A stretch of DNA of 64,000 nt from Planctomycetota bacterium (GCA_019636245.1 JAHBXX010000024.1:1-64000); one strand, 5' to 3'. Shown: positions 1-9,427, counted from the first letter of the stretch. Numbers and translations: made by a program. Notes: generated from the letters alone by a model not told the origin.

Positions 1-444
1 ACGTCCGCCGGCCCGGTCGTGGACGCGGCCGACCTGCGGGCGCGCACGCTGGCCCGCCTGCAGGACCGCGCCCTGCTGCAGGCCTCGGTCGAGCAGTGCC
101 GCTTCGACGGTCCCGATGCCCAGCGCCGCGTGACGGTGACCCTGCACAGCGACCGCAAGATGCACCAGGACAGGCTGCGCTCGCCGGTGATCCAGCAGGA
201 GCTGACCCAGGTCGTGCGGGCGGTCGCCGGCGGCGACGTGCAGGTCGAGTTCCGCTTCGCCACGGCCGACGCCGCGGCGCCCGCGGCCGCGCCGGCCGAG
301 CCCGGACCGACGGCGAAGCGGGTGATCGGTCGCTTCGCCGGCCGCGTGGTGCAGGTCGACCCCGAGGAGCGCCGGCGCGCGCCGCCATCGGCCGGCGGCG
401 ACGAACCGGCGGCACCGGAACCGCCGCCCGAACCGGGCGACTGA
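1..444 (+). CDS. dnaX: DNA polymerase III subunit gamma/tau, C-terminal fragment
   Basis: The frame is open from the first base to a TGA at 442-444, so only the C-terminal 147 residues are seen. They hold a helix-rich stretch (LARLQDRALLQASVEQCRF), a beta/helix segment ending in VQVEFRF, and a short motif VIGRFAGRVVQVDP. This matches my memory of the C-terminal region of DnaX proteins, which often end in a segment like ALELFGGEVVDV, followed here by a disordered Pro/Ala/Glu tail. Context supports it: ybaB and recR, the classic dnaX partners, lie 4.2 kb downstream on the same strand. The ATPase part lies outside the window, so the call depends on context as much as on sequence. Confidence 0.62.
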   Translation, partial: TSAGPVVDAADLRARTLARLQDRALLQASVEQCRFDGPDAQRRVTVTLHSDRKMHQDRLRSPVIQQELTQVVRAVAGGDVQVEFRFATADAAAPAAAPAEPGPTAKRVIGRFAGRVVQVDPEERRRAPPSAGGDEPAAPEPPPEPGD

Positions 445-526
445 TCGCGGACGCGCGCTCCCGCAGACTCCCGGGACCGCCGGCCCGGCCGGCCGGTGCG
501 CAGCGCCCGGGCGTGCCGTCTTGGGC

Positions 527-532
527 TAGACT
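527..532 (+). promoter_or_regulatory. -10-like box TAGACT before the radical SAM gene
   Basis: TAGACT ends 11 nt before the ATG at 544. A start point about 7 nt after the box would leave a 5' leader of only a few bases. No clear -35 is visible. The same hexamer recurs before phoH. Confidence 0.5.
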
Positions 533-543
533 GCGTCACCTGC

Positions 544-1758
544 ATGACGATCGCCCCTGCCGACCCGCGCGTGCTCGAGTCGTGGCCCGCCGAGCTCGCG
601 TCCCTCCCGTTCGGCAGCCCCGAGTTCAAGGCCGCCAATGCCCGGCTGGCCGCCGAGGACGAGGCGCGCTGCGCGCCGTTCGTGCGGGCGATGCCGACCT
701 GGATCAACCTGACCAGCACCACGGTCTGCAACCTGCAGTGCTTCATGTGCAACCAGTTCCTCGACCCGAACTCGCCGAAGTTCGTCATGGACGAGGACGT
801 CTACGCGAAGGTCGTGCGCGAACTCTATCCCTACGCGCAGACCATGCAGCTGTCGGCGTTCGGCGAGCCGCTGATGACGCCGAAGATGGCGCAGAAGCTG
901 GATGACCTCGAGCGCTACGGCATGAAGCTCGAGATGGTCACCAACGCGACGCTGATGATGAAGGAGTCGCGGTTCCGCGAGCAGCTGCTGCGCTGCCTCG
1001 AGCTGGTGACCTTCTCGATGGACGGCGCGACCAAGGCCACCTACGAGTCGGTGCGACAGGGAGCCAGCTACGACGAGGTGGTGGGGAACATCACGCGCTT
1101 CTGCGAGAAGCGGCTCGAGCTGCCGCCCGCGCGCCGGCCGCGCATGAACTTCAACTACATCCTGATGAAGCGCACGCTGCGCGAGGCGCCGCGCTTCGTC
1201 GAGATGGTGCACCAGTGGGGCGGCGACCAGATCGTGTTCAACCATCTGGTGACGTTCCACCCGAGCCTCGTCGGCGAGTCGCTGAACTACATGCGCGCCG
1301 AGGCGAACGAGTGGCAGGACCGCATCCGCGAGGTGGCCAAGGCCCTCGGCGTCCAGGTGACCCTGCCGGCGAACTTCGGCGACACGAGTTCGCCCGCGCT
1401 GCCGGCGGCGACCGAGCCGGCGACGCCGGCCGATGGCGGCCACGAACACACGCCCGCTGCGACTCCCGGCGCGCTGCCGAAGGCGGAGCGGCCCTGTTCG
1501 CCGCCGCCGATCAAGTGCTGGTTCCTGTGGCGGCGCGTCTACTTCACGCCGTTCGGCGACGTCGTGCCGTGCTGCCTCGCCGGCATGCCGCACTTCGGCC
1601 AGATCCGCGACCACTCGTTCTGGGAGGTGTGGAACTCGCCCACCTACCAGCAGTACCGCAAGCACGTGTTCACCGAGCGGCCGCTCGGCAAGTGCCGGAC
1701 CTGCTACCTGATCTACCCGAACGCCGAACTCGCCGGGGCGGAGGGATTCGAGTACTGA
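544..1758 (+). CDS. Radical SAM/SPASM domain protein
   Basis: A 404-residue radical SAM enzyme. The CxxxCxxC motif that binds the [4Fe-4S] cluster is CNLQCFMC near residue 60, inside the typical context TSTTVCNLQC. It is followed by the GEPLM strand and the SMDGA strand of the TIM barrel. The C-terminal 80 residues hold a SPASM-like auxiliary cluster region (CWFLWRR, PCCLAG, GKCRTCYLIYP). Between the two lies an Ala/Pro-rich insert at about residues 285-320. The ATG at 544 is preferred over an in-frame GTG at 496 because TAGACT sits 11 nt upstream. Substrate is unknown; SPASM proteins modify peptides, proteins or sugars. It interrupts the dnaX-ybaB-recR order. Confidence 0.88.
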   Translation: MTIAPADPRVLESWPAELASLPFGSPEFKAANARLAAEDEARCAPFVRAMPTWINLTSTTVCNLQCFMCNQFLDPNSPKFVMDEDVYAKVVRELYPYAQTMQLSAFGEPLMTPKMAQKLDDLERYGMKLEMVTNATLMMKESRFREQLLRCLELVTFSMDGATKATYESVRQGASYDEVVGNITRFCEKRLELPPARRPRMNFNYILMKRTLREAPRFVEMVHQWGGDQIVFNHLVTFHPSLVGESLNYMRAEANEWQDRIREVAKALGVQVTLPANFGDTSSPALPAATEPATPADGGHEHTPAATPGALPKAERPCSPPPIKCWFLWRRVYFTPFGDVVPCCLAGMPHFGQIRDHSFWEVWNSPTYQQYRKHVFTERPLGKCRTCYLIYPNAELAGAEGFEY

Positions 1759-1854
1759 CCGGACCGCCCGCCGGCGGGACCGGTCGTCGATCCGCGGCCT
1801 GGATTGCGGCCCGGCCGCTGGACCGCGAGACTGCCGGTCGGGAACCTCGTCACC

Positions 1855-4626
1855 ATGCTCCCTCGCTGCGCCCGCCTCGTCCCCGCCCTGGCCTTCGCCG
1901 CCGGCCTCGCCGCCCAGTCGGTCGCCAACTTCGAGAGCGGGCCGGTCCAGCCGCTGCGCCTGTCGGCCGACGGCACCCGGCTGTTCGTCGCCGACACCGT
2001 CGGCGGGCGGCTGTGCGTGTTCGACCTGCGGCAGCCGTCGGCGCCGTTCCTGCTGGCGGAGATCCCGGTCGGCCTGGACCCCGTGTCGGTGCAGCCGCGC
2101 ACGCGGGACGAGGTCTGGGTGGTCAACCAGCTGTCGGACAGCGTCAGCATCGTCAGCGTGCCGGAGCGCCGCGTCGTGCACACGCTGCGCGTCGTCGACG
2201 AACCGAGCGACGTGGTGTTCGCCGGCGGCAAGGCCTTCGTCAGTGCGGCGACGACCGACGAGGTCGAGGTCTTCGACGCCGCGACGCGCGCGCCGCTCGG
2301 CGTCATCCCGCTGTTCGGCAAGGACCCGCGGGCGCTCGCGGTCAGCCCCGACGGCACCCGGGTCTATGCCGTGATCCAGCGTTCGGGCAACGGCACCACC
2401 GTGCTGCCGGCGGGCGTGCAGGCGCCGCCGCCGTCGCAGAACGGCGTGCCGGCGCCGGCGCAGGGCATCCTGGTGCGCGCGAACGACCCGGCCTGGGCGG
2501 CGCAGATCCCCTACACCCTGCCCGACAACGACGTCGCGCAGATCGACGTCGCGACCCAGACGGTCACCCGCTATTTCCGCGGCGTCGGCACGACCAACAC
2601 CGCGATCGCCGTGCACCCCGTGACCGGCGACCTGTGGGTGGCGAACACCGAGGCGCGCAACCTCGTGCGCTTCGAACCGCAACTGCGCGGCCACGCGATC
2701 GACAGCCGCGTGACCAGGATCACGACCGGAGCCGTGCCGACGGTGACGCCGTTCGATCTGAACCCCGGGCTCGACTACGGCGTGCTGCCGAACGCGGCGG
2801 CGCTGGCGACCGCGCTCAGCGAGCCGTTCGGCACGGCCGTCGACGCCGCCGCCGGCCTGGTCTACGTCGCCGCGCACGGCACCGACCGCATCGGCGTGCT
2901 CGATCTCGCCGGCAACGTGGTCGGCCGCATCGAGGTCGGCAGCACGCCCGGCGCCATCGTCGACACGCGCCGCAAGCGCGGCCCGCGCGCGCTGGCACTG
3001 CACCCGACGCAGGGGCTGCTCTACGTGCTGAACAGGCTCAGCGACACGCTCGCGGTCGTCGATCGCGCGTCGTGGACGGTGCTGGGTGAGCAGCCGATCG
3101 CCACCTGGGACCCCCTGCCGGCCTCCTGGCGCGAGGGTCGCAACTTCCTCTACGACGCCAAGCTGTCGGGCAACGGCACGATGTCGTGCGCGGCCTGCCA
3201 CGTCGACGGCGACATCGACGGCATCGCCTGGGACCTCGGCGATCCGGCCGGGCCGATGGAGAGCCCGCCGGCGCAGCCGTTCCCGTTCAGCCTGCTGAGC
3301 CTGTCGGCGTTCCACCCGATGAAGGGGCCGATGACGACGCAGACCCTGCGTGGTCTCGCCGGCACCGGCGTGCTGCACTGGCGCGGGGACCGCACGGACT
3401 TCCAGGCCTTCAACGGCGCGTTCGACAAGCTGATGGGCGGGTCGCTGCTGCCGGCGGCCGACATGAACGACTACGCCGCCTTCGTCGCCACGCTGCGCCA
3501 TCCGCCGAACCCGAACCAGCTGCTCGACCGCTCGCTGCGCACGGCTCCGGCCGGCAACAACGAGGCGGCGGGGCTGGCCGCCTTCCAGCAGAACATCGGC
3601 AGCTTCCCGTTGCCCGGCGGCGCGTCGTGCGCCACCTGCCACGCGCTTCCGAGCGGCACCAACGGCATCGTGTTCCCGGCCAACATCCTGCAGGAGCCGC
3701 AGCAGATGAAGGTGCCGCAGCTGCGCAACCTCTACCGCAAGGTCGGCTTCCAGCGCACCGCGGCGCCGCAGAAGATCGGCTTCGGCTTCACCCATGACGG
3801 CGCCGTCGACACGCTGACGACGTTCTTCGCCCTGCCGGTGTTCAACCCCTGGCCGGCCGCGACCAAGGACGACCTCGTCACCTTCATGCTGGCGTTCGAC
3901 ACCGGCACCGCGCCGCTCACCGGCTACCAGTTCCACCTCGACCGGGCCACCGCCGGCAGCCCGGGCTACGCCGCCAACCTCGCGCTGGCGACGGCGCGCG
4001 CCGCGGCCGGCGACGTCGAACTGACCGCGCACGGGCGCCTCGACGGCGAGCTGCGTGGGCTGCTCTACCAGTCCGCCAGCGGCCAGTTCGTCACCGACCG
4101 CACCGGCGTCGGGCCGTTCACGGCCGCGCAGCTGCAGGCGAAGGCCCAGGCCGGCACCGCCAGCCTCGTGTTCACCGCCGTGCCGCCGGGCACCGGCCAA
4201 CGTCTCGCGCTCGACCGCGACCTCGACGGCGTGCGCAACGGCGACGAGGCCGCCGTGGTCTACGGCGTCGCCGTGCCGGGCTGCGACGGCGAGCCGTCGC
4301 TGCGCGTCAACTCCGAGCCGCGCCGCGGCAACCTGCAGTTCGGCCACGTCATGGAGTCGGCGCCGGCGCAGTCGCTCGGCATCCTCGGCCTCGCGCTCGG
4401 CGCCAGCGCCTTCCCGGCGATCGGCGTCACGATCCAGATCGACCCGACGACGGCGGTGCTGCTCGGCGTCGCCAGCGACGCCTTCGGCAGCAGCTGGATG
4501 CCGTTCCCCGTCGCCGCCACCGAGACCCTGGGGCTGCAGGTGTTCGGCCAGGTCGTCTGGCTCGACCTGTGCGGACCGGAGCTGTTCAGCAGCAGCCGCG
4601 GCCTGCACTTCACCGTCGGCCCGTGA
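1855..4626 (+). CDS. Exported beta-propeller/di-haem cytochrome c protein
   Basis: A 923-residue secreted protein. The start at 1855 gives a signal peptide ending GLAA|Q. Residues about 25-430 carry YVTN-type propeller blades (VADTVGGRLCVFD, VNQLSDSVSIVS, VAHGTDRIGVLD-like segments). Two c-type haem motifs follow: CAACH near residue 445 and CATCH near residue 588, with surrounding sequence like the cytochrome c peroxidase/MauG group (MKGPMTTQTLRGLAG, HDGAVDTL). Some such proteins are peroxidases and others have no known activity. A final 115-residue beta-rich module beginning VPGCDGEPSL resembles the tail of the repeat protein at 51536. Periplasmic or surface location is likely. Confidence 0.85.
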   Translation: MLPRCARLVPALAFAAGLAAQSVANFESGPVQPLRLSADGTRLFVADTVGGRLCVFDLRQPSAPFLLAEIPVGLDPVSVQPRTRDEVWVVNQLSDSVSIVSVPERRVVHTLRVVDEPSDVVFAGGKAFVSAATTDEVEVFDAATRAPLGVIPLFGKDPRALAVSPDGTRVYAVIQRSGNGTTVLPAGVQAPPPSQNGVPAPAQGILVRANDPAWAAQIPYTLPDNDVAQIDVATQTVTRYFRGVGTTNTAIAVHPVTGDLWVANTEARNLVRFEPQLRGHAIDSRVTRITTGAVPTVTPFDLNPGLDYGVLPNAAALATALSEPFGTAVDAAAGLVYVAAHGTDRIGVLDLAGNVVGRIEVGSTPGAIVDTRRKRGPRALALHPTQGLLYVLNRLSDTLAVVDRASWTVLGEQPIATWDPLPASWREGRNFLYDAKLSGNGTMSCAACHVDGDIDGIAWDLGDPAGPMESPPAQPFPFSLLSLSAFHPMKGPMTTQTLRGLAGTGVLHWRGDRTDFQAFNGAFDKLMGGSLLPAADMNDYAAFVATLRHPPNPNQLLDRSLRTAPAGNNEAAGLAAFQQNIGSFPLPGGASCATCHALPSGTNGIVFPANILQEPQQMKVPQLRNLYRKVGFQRTAAPQKIGFGFTHDGAVDTLTTFFALPVFNPWPAATKDDLVTFMLAFDTGTAPLTGYQFHLDRATAGSPGYAANLALATARAAAGDVELTAHGRLDGELRGLLYQSASGQFVTDRTGVGPFTAAQLQAKAQAGTASLVFTAVPPGTGQRLALDRDLDGVRNGDEAAVVYGVAVPGCDGEPSLRVNSEPRRGNLQFGHVMESAPAQSLGILGLALGASAFPAIGVTIQIDPTTAVLLGVASDAFGSSWMPFPVAATETLGLQVFGQVVWLDLCGPELFSSSRGLHFTVGP

Positions 4627-4645
4627 AGACGCGGCGGCGCAGTGG

Positions 4646-4668
4646 ATGCCGGCCGTGGCGGCCGGCAT
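4646..4668 (+). terminator. 9-bp perfect hairpin between the cytochrome gene and ybaB
   Basis: ATGCCGGCC and GGCCGGCAT pair perfectly around a GTGGC loop, 19 nt after the upstream stop codon. There is no U-tract, so it may be a factor-dependent terminator or an mRNA end stabiliser. Confidence 0.45.
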
Positions 4669-4691
4669 GATGCGGGCTTTGCGAGGCGACC

Positions 4692-5015
4692 ATGGCCGGT
4701 TTCGGTGACATGCAGAGCCTGCTGAAGCAGGCGCAGGACATGCAGCGGCGCATGCAGGAGGCGCAGCGCTCGCTGGGCGAACGCATCCTCGAGGGCTCGG
4801 CCGGCGGCGGCGCCGTCAAGGCCTACGTCAACGGCAACCAGGAGCTGCAGGCGGTCAAGATCGACAAGGCCGCCGTCGACCCCGACGACGTCGAGACGCT
4901 CGAGGACCTGGTCACCGGCGCGCTGCGCCAGGCGCTGCAGGCGGCGAAGGAACTGCGCGAGCGCGAGATGGCCAAGGTCACCGGCGGCATGAACCTGCCC
5001 GGGATGGGCTTCTGA
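4692..5015 (+). CDS. ybaB: YbaB/EbfC family nucleoid-associated protein
   Basis: A 107-residue protein of the usual length for the YbaB/EbfC family, small dimeric DNA-binding proteins. Typical features are the N-terminal MAGFGDMQSLLKQAQDMQRR helix with a Gly/Phe start, the GGGAVKAYVNGNQELQAVKID strand pair, the acidic DPDDVETLEDLVTGALRQAL helix and the GGMNLPGM tail. It is followed 54 nt later by recR, the standard pairing. A candidate -10 CATGAT at 4666-4671 overlaps the end of the preceding hairpin. Confidence 0.95.
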   Translation: MAGFGDMQSLLKQAQDMQRRMQEAQRSLGERILEGSAGGGAVKAYVNGNQELQAVKIDKAAVDPDDVETLEDLVTGALRQALQAAKELREREMAKVTGGMNLPGMGF

Positions 5016-5069
5016 GCCGGTGCGGCAGGCGTCCCCTGCCCGGCTCCCGAACGAGGCGGTGACACGGCC

Positions 5070-5672
5070 GTGGCCACGCGCGAGCGCACGATCGAGAACC
5101 TGATCGAACGGCTGCGTCGCCTGCCGGGCATCGGCCCGAAGACGGCGGAGCGACTGGCGTTCCACCTGCTGCGCGTCGACGCCGCCGAGGCGCTCGAACT
5201 GGCGCGGGCGATCGAGGCGGCGCGCGCGGCGGTCAAGACCTGCCGTCGCTGCTGCAACCTCGACGCGCAGGATCCGTGCGCCATCTGCGCCGATCCGGCC
5301 CGCGACGCGTCGATGCTGCTGGTGGTCGAGGATCCGCGCGAGGTGGCGCGCTTCGAGGACGTCGGCTACCGCGGCCGCTACCACGTGCTGCAGGGGCGGC
5401 TGTCGCAACTCGAGGGCATCCGCCCGGACGACCTGACCACGGACCTGCTGCTGCGGCGCGTCGCCGAGGAGCATCCAGCCGAGGTTTGCCTGGCCACCAA
5501 CCCCGACCTCGAGGGCGAGGGCACCGCGCGGGTGCTCGCCGAGCGGCTCGGGCCGCTCGGCGTCAAGGTGACGCGGCTGGCGCGCGGCCTGCCGGCCGGC
5601 GCGTCGATCGCCCAGGTCAGCGCCTCGATCCTGGCCGATGCGATCGAAGGCCGGCGGCCGCTGCCGTCGTGA
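5070..5672 (+). CDS. recR: Recombination mediator protein RecR
   Basis: A 200-residue RecR. It helps RecF/RecO load RecA at gaps. The N-terminal helix-hairpin-helix reads LRRLPGIGPKTAERLAFHLL, the four-cysteine zinc site CRRCCNLDAQDPCAIC lies at about residues 57-72, and a Toprim domain follows (VVEDPREV, YHVLQG, ATNPDLEGEGTA). The start is GTG with a GAGGCGG stretch upstream. Its stop overlaps the GTG start of hrpB, so the two are probably translationally coupled. Confidence 0.97.
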   Translation: MATRERTIENLIERLRRLPGIGPKTAERLAFHLLRVDAAEALELARAIEAARAAVKTCRRCCNLDAQDPCAICADPARDASMLLVVEDPREVARFEDVGYRGRYHVLQGRLSQLEGIRPDDLTTDLLLRRVAEEHPAEVCLATNPDLEGEGTARVLAERLGPLGVKVTRLARGLPAGASIAQVSASILADAIEGRRPLPS

Positions 5673-8167
5673 CGGAACCGCTGCCGATCGACGCGGTGCT
5701 GCCCGCGGTGCAGCAGGCCCTGCGCGCCGCCGGCACCCTGCTGCTGCTGGCGCCCCCGGGTTCGGGCAAGACCACGCGCGTGCCGCCGGCCTTGCTGCCG
5801 CTGCTCGGCGAGCGCGGCGGCGAGGTTGTCGTGCTCGAGCCGCGACGGCTGGCGGCGCGCGCGGCCGCGGCGCGGGTCGCCGAGGAGGCGGGCGACGCCA
5901 TAGGCGGCCTCGTCGGCTACCAGGTGCGCGGCGACGTGCGCGCCAGCCGGCGCACGCGGATCCGCTTCGTCACCGAGGGCGTGCTGGTGCGCCAGCTGGT
6001 TCGCGACCCGTTCCTGGACGGGGTCGGCGCGGTCTGCCTCGACGAGTTCCACGAACGCCACCTGGAAGGCGACCTGGCGCTGGCGATGCTCGCCGAGTCG
6101 CGCGCGACCGTGCGGCCCGACCTGAAGCTGTGCGTGATGTCGGCGACGCTCGATCCGGCGCCGCTGCGCCGGTTCCTGCCCGGCAGCGAGGTGATCGAAG
6201 CCGACGGTCGGCTGCATCCGGTGCGGATCGTGCACCTCGATCGCGCCGCGGCCGACGCGCTCGAGCTCACGGCCCGCAACGCGATCGATCGCGCGCTCGA
6301 CGAGACCAGCGGCGACGTGCTGGTGTTCCTGCCCGGCGCCGGCGAGATCGCCCGCTGCGAGGACGCGCTGCAGAACCTCGCCCGGCGGCGCGGCGTGCTG
6401 GTGCTGCCCCTGCACGGCCGGCTCGAGCCGGCGGCGCAGGATCGCGCGATCCGGCCGCAGGCGCAGCGCAAGATCGTGCTGTCGACCAACGTCGCCGAGA
6501 GCTCGCTGACGATCGCCGGCGTGACCGCCGTCGTCGACTCGGGGCTGGCGCGCGAACTGCGCTTCGACCGCGGCCGCGGGGTCGACGTGCTGCAGCTGGA
6601 GCGCATCAGCCTCGCCTCGGCGACCCAGCGCGCCGGCCGCGCCGGCCGTACCGGCCCCGGCGTCTGCTACCGGCTGTGGACCGCGGCCGAGGAACGCGGC
6701 CTGCCCGCCCGCGCGCTGCCCGAAGTGCAGCGCGTCGACCTCACCGGGCCGGCGCTGCTGGTCCGCGCCTTCGCCGGCCGCGACCCGGGCGAGTTCGGCT
6801 GGTTCGAGGCGCCGCCGGCCGAGGCGTTGGCGGCCGCCGATCGGCTGCTCGCCGACCTCGGCGCGATCGCTCCCGCTGGCGGCACGCTGACGCCGTTCGG
6901 CCGCGAACTGCTCGACCTGCCGCTGCACCCGCGGCTCGGTGCGGTCGTGCTCGCGGGCCGGGCGCTGCGGTGCGCCAAGGCCGCGGCGACGGCGGCCGTG
7001 CTGCTCAGCGACGTCGAAGCGCTAGGCCGCGGCGACGGCGCCGACCTGCTGGCCGCGGTCGAGGCGTTCCTGCTCGCCGAGCCGCGCGGCTTCCCGGACG
7101 CGCTCTGCCGCGAGTTCGGCTCCAGCGGCGGCCAGGCGCGGCAGCTGCTGGCCGCGCGCGAACGGTTGCTCGGCGGGGCGCGCGACCGCGGCCCCGACAC
7201 GGCGCTGCTGGCGCGCTGCCTGCTGCGCGGCTTCCCCGACCGGGTCGCGCGGCGGGCCCCGGGCGGCGAGCCGCGCCACGCGACCATGGTCGGCGGCCGC
7301 GGCCTCGTGCTGCCGGCGGCGGCCGATGGCCACGAACTGGTCGTGGCGCTGCGTCTGCTCGAGACCGGGCGCCAGCAGCGGTCGCGGGCGACGCTGGTCG
7401 CGGCGATCGAGCCCGCCGACCTCGAGGCCGTGGAACCGCACGCCCTGCGCGATGTCGTCACCGCCGAACTCGACGCGGCGATCGGCCGCGTCGTCGCGGT
7501 GCGCGAACGCCGCTACCGCGACCTGCCGCTGCGGTCGGCGCGCGGCGGCGAACTGCCGCCGGGGCGCGCGGCCGAGCTGCTGCTGCCGGTCGTCGCCGCC
7601 GAGCCGTGGCGCTGGCTCGGCGAGCAGCAGGACCTGCGGCGGCTGCTCGGCCGCGCGCGCTGGCTGGCCGAGCGCATGCCCGACCTCGGCCTGCCGGTCT
7701 GGGACGACGGCGCCGTCGCGGCCGCGGCGGTGGCCTTGCTCGGCGACCGCAGCGACCTGCGGGTCCTGCGCGACGCCGACGTCGCGACGCCGCTGCTCGC
7801 GCAGCTGTCGCCGCCGCAGCGCCGCGCGCTGCAGCAGTTCGCCCCCGACCGCATCGAGTTGCCGTCCGGCCGCGCGGCGGTCGTCGACTATGCCGCCGCC
7901 GCAGGACCGACGATCGCCGCCAGGCTGCAGGAGTTCTTCGGCCTGCCGGCGGTCGGGGCCCTCGCCGGCGGTCGCGTGCCGGTCGTGCTCGAGCTGCTGG
8001 CGCCGAACCACCGTCCCGTGCAGGTGACGACCGACCTGCCGAGCTTCTGGCGCAACGTCTACCCGCAGGTGCGGCGCGAGCTGAGCCGGCGCTACCCGCG
8101 GCACAGCTGGCCGGAAGATCCGCTGGCGGCGCGGCCCGAGGCCCGGCCGCGGCGGCGTCGGGACTGA
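5669..8167 (+). CDS. hrpB: ATP-dependent helicase HrpB
   Basis: An 832-residue DEAH-type helicase close to the usual HrpB length. Motifs in order: Walker A APPGSGKTTR near residue 30, the DEFHER box near 125, SATL near 158, then STNVAESSLTIAGV and QRAGRAGRTGPG. The C-terminal half has the HrpB-specific domain ending PQVRRELSRRYPRHSWPEDP. The start is the GTG at 5669, overlapping the recR stop (GTGA), which gives VTEPLPIDAVLPAV, a normal HrpB N-terminus. Cellular role is poorly defined in this family; RNA remodelling is generally assumed. Confidence 0.95.
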   Translation: MTEPLPIDAVLPAVQQALRAAGTLLLLAPPGSGKTTRVPPALLPLLGERGGEVVVLEPRRLAARAAAARVAEEAGDAIGGLVGYQVRGDVRASRRTRIRFVTEGVLVRQLVRDPFLDGVGAVCLDEFHERHLEGDLALAMLAESRATVRPDLKLCVMSATLDPAPLRRFLPGSEVIEADGRLHPVRIVHLDRAAADALELTARNAIDRALDETSGDVLVFLPGAGEIARCEDALQNLARRRGVLVLPLHGRLEPAAQDRAIRPQAQRKIVLSTNVAESSLTIAGVTAVVDSGLARELRFDRGRGVDVLQLERISLASATQRAGRAGRTGPGVCYRLWTAAEERGLPARALPEVQRVDLTGPALLVRAFAGRDPGEFGWFEAPPAEALAAADRLLADLGAIAPAGGTLTPFGRELLDLPLHPRLGAVVLAGRALRCAKAAATAAVLLSDVEALGRGDGADLLAAVEAFLLAEPRGFPDALCREFGSSGGQARQLLAARERLLGGARDRGPDTALLARCLLRGFPDRVARRAPGGEPRHATMVGGRGLVLPAAADGHELVVALRLLETGRQQRSRATLVAAIEPADLEAVEPHALRDVVTAELDAAIGRVVAVRERRYRDLPLRSARGGELPPGRAAELLLPVVAAEPWRWLGEQQDLRRLLGRARWLAERMPDLGLPVWDDGAVAAAAVALLGDRSDLRVLRDADVATPLLAQLSPPQRRALQQFAPDRIELPSGRAAVVDYAAAAGPTIAARLQEFFGLPAVGALAGGRVPVVLELLAPNHRPVQVTTDLPSFWRNVYPQVRRELSRRYPRHSWPEDPLAARPEARPRRRRD

Positions 8168-8260
8168 CGCAGCGTCATGCGTTTCCGGCTTCGGATTCGG
8201 GTACAAGGAGCGATCCGCCGCGGGATGGGCCCGCGGCCGGACAGACACTGGAGAACCACG

Positions 8261-9313
8261 ATGAAGTCCGATCTGTTGCTCTGCGCCGCCGTCGCGGCGA
8301 TGTCCTGCCTCCGGGCCCAGGACGAGACGCCGAAGCCCATGCCGCAGCCGGCGAAGGTGGCGGCGCACGAGGCCCTGGCGATGTTCGCCGGTTCCTGGTC
8401 GAGCGTCTGCGAACTGCAGGCGATGCCCGGGGTCCCTGGCCACGAGGAGGCCCAGAAGTCGACCGGCACCGAACGGGCCGAGCTGGTCTGCGACGGTCTG
8501 TGGCTGAAGACCAGCTTCCGCGGCGAGCACGATGGTCAACCGTTCGAGGGCCTGTGGCTGGTCGGCTACGACCCGCAGCAGCAGAAGTACCGCGGCATCT
8601 GGGTCAGCAGCATGGACGAGCCGCCGATGGAGTGCGACGGCGGCTACGACGCGGCGACGAAGACCTGGACCTTCACCGGCGCGACGCCGCACGGACCGAT
8701 GCGCAGCGTCACCACGTTCGCCGATGCCGACCACTTCACCGAGGTCTGCTACCTGGAGGCCGACGGCAAGGAGGTCGAGTGCATGCGCATGGTGCGCACG
8801 CGCCAGCCCGGTGCCGGGCGGGCGATCGAAGCCGGCACGCCGCCGAAGAAGTGGCCTTCGGCCGAGCACGCGTTGCTGGCAAAGGGCCTCGGCGAGTGGA
8901 CCGCGACCGTGACCAGTACGGCGCCCGGCGGCGAGTCCGCCGTCGAGCAGGGCCGCGAGCGCGTCATGCCGATCTGCGGCGGCAAGTGGTTCTGGTCGGA
9001 CTTCGAGGGGACCATGATGGGCGCGCCGTTCCGCGGCCATGCGCTGACCGGCTACGACCCGAACGCCAAGCGCTACGTCAACTTCTGGATCGACTCGATG
9101 TCGCCGACCCACTCCCGCTGCGAGGGCACCCACGGGGCGGAGGAGAAGGCCTGGACCTACACCGGCGTCTGCACCGACATGGCGGGCAAGCCGGCGAAGA
9201 TCCACCAGACGCTCGTGCAGAAGGACGACGACACGCGCGACCTCCAGATGAAGTTCGAGACCGACGACGGCGTGCACCAGATGCGGATCCAGTACCGCCG
9301 CAAGCGGTCCTGA
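8261..9313 (+). CDS. Exported protein with two DUF1579 domains
   Basis: A 350-residue exported protein. The signal peptide runs from MKSDLLLCAAV to CLRA|Q. Two copies of a DUF1579-like beta-barrel follow. The first spans about residues 45-180 (FAGSWSS, GLWLVGYDPQQQKYRGIWVSS, TFTGATPHG). The second spans about 205-348 (LGEWTATV, HALTGYDPNAKRYVNFWIDS, TYTGVCTDM). The paired GYDP..KY/RY..W.DS strands show the internal duplication. A GGAGA element 8 nt before the ATG supports the start. Function of DUF1579 is unknown. A TACAAG box lies at 8202-8207. Confidence 0.8.
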   Translation: MKSDLLLCAAVAAMSCLRAQDETPKPMPQPAKVAAHEALAMFAGSWSSVCELQAMPGVPGHEEAQKSTGTERAELVCDGLWLKTSFRGEHDGQPFEGLWLVGYDPQQQKYRGIWVSSMDEPPMECDGGYDAATKTWTFTGATPHGPMRSVTTFADADHFTEVCYLEADGKEVECMRMVRTRQPGAGRAIEAGTPPKKWPSAEHALLAKGLGEWTATVTSTAPGGESAVEQGRERVMPICGGKWFWSDFEGTMMGAPFRGHALTGYDPNAKRYVNFWIDSMSPTHSRCEGTHGAEEKAWTYTGVCTDMAGKPAKIHQTLVQKDDDTRDLQMKFETDDGVHQMRIQYRRKRS

Positions 9314-9399
9314 CCCGGTCGGCCGGCCGGCCGCGCGCGGCCACTGCCGCATTCCAGGACGGGCCGCGCGCGACCGCTCAAGATTCCATCGCCTGGCGT

Positions 9400-9427
9400 C
9401 GAAAGTCCCCTGCGGAGCGGACTTTCG
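9400..9427 (+). promoter_or_regulatory. Hairpin carrying the rpoN ribosome-binding site in its loop
   Basis: CGAAAGTCC at 9400-9408 pairs perfectly with GGACTTTCG at 9419-9427. The 10-nt loop contains TGCGGAG, the only Shine-Dalgarno-like sequence before the ATG at 9431. This could modulate sigma-54 translation. Confidence 0.55.

Noticed and set aside
526-4668. Very long open frame on the minus strand (over 1300 codons) opposite the radical SAM and cytochrome genes
   Set aside because: Arg/Gly/Ala/Asp-rich, no motif, no start context; it mirrors the strongly coding plus strand. Similar long shadows (for example 36811-44127 minus) were rejected for the same reason.
5276-5668. Start of hrpB upstream inside recR
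   Set aside because: The in-frame upstream part is a shadow of recR; the GTG at 5669 gives the normal HrpB N-terminus and a GTGA overlap.
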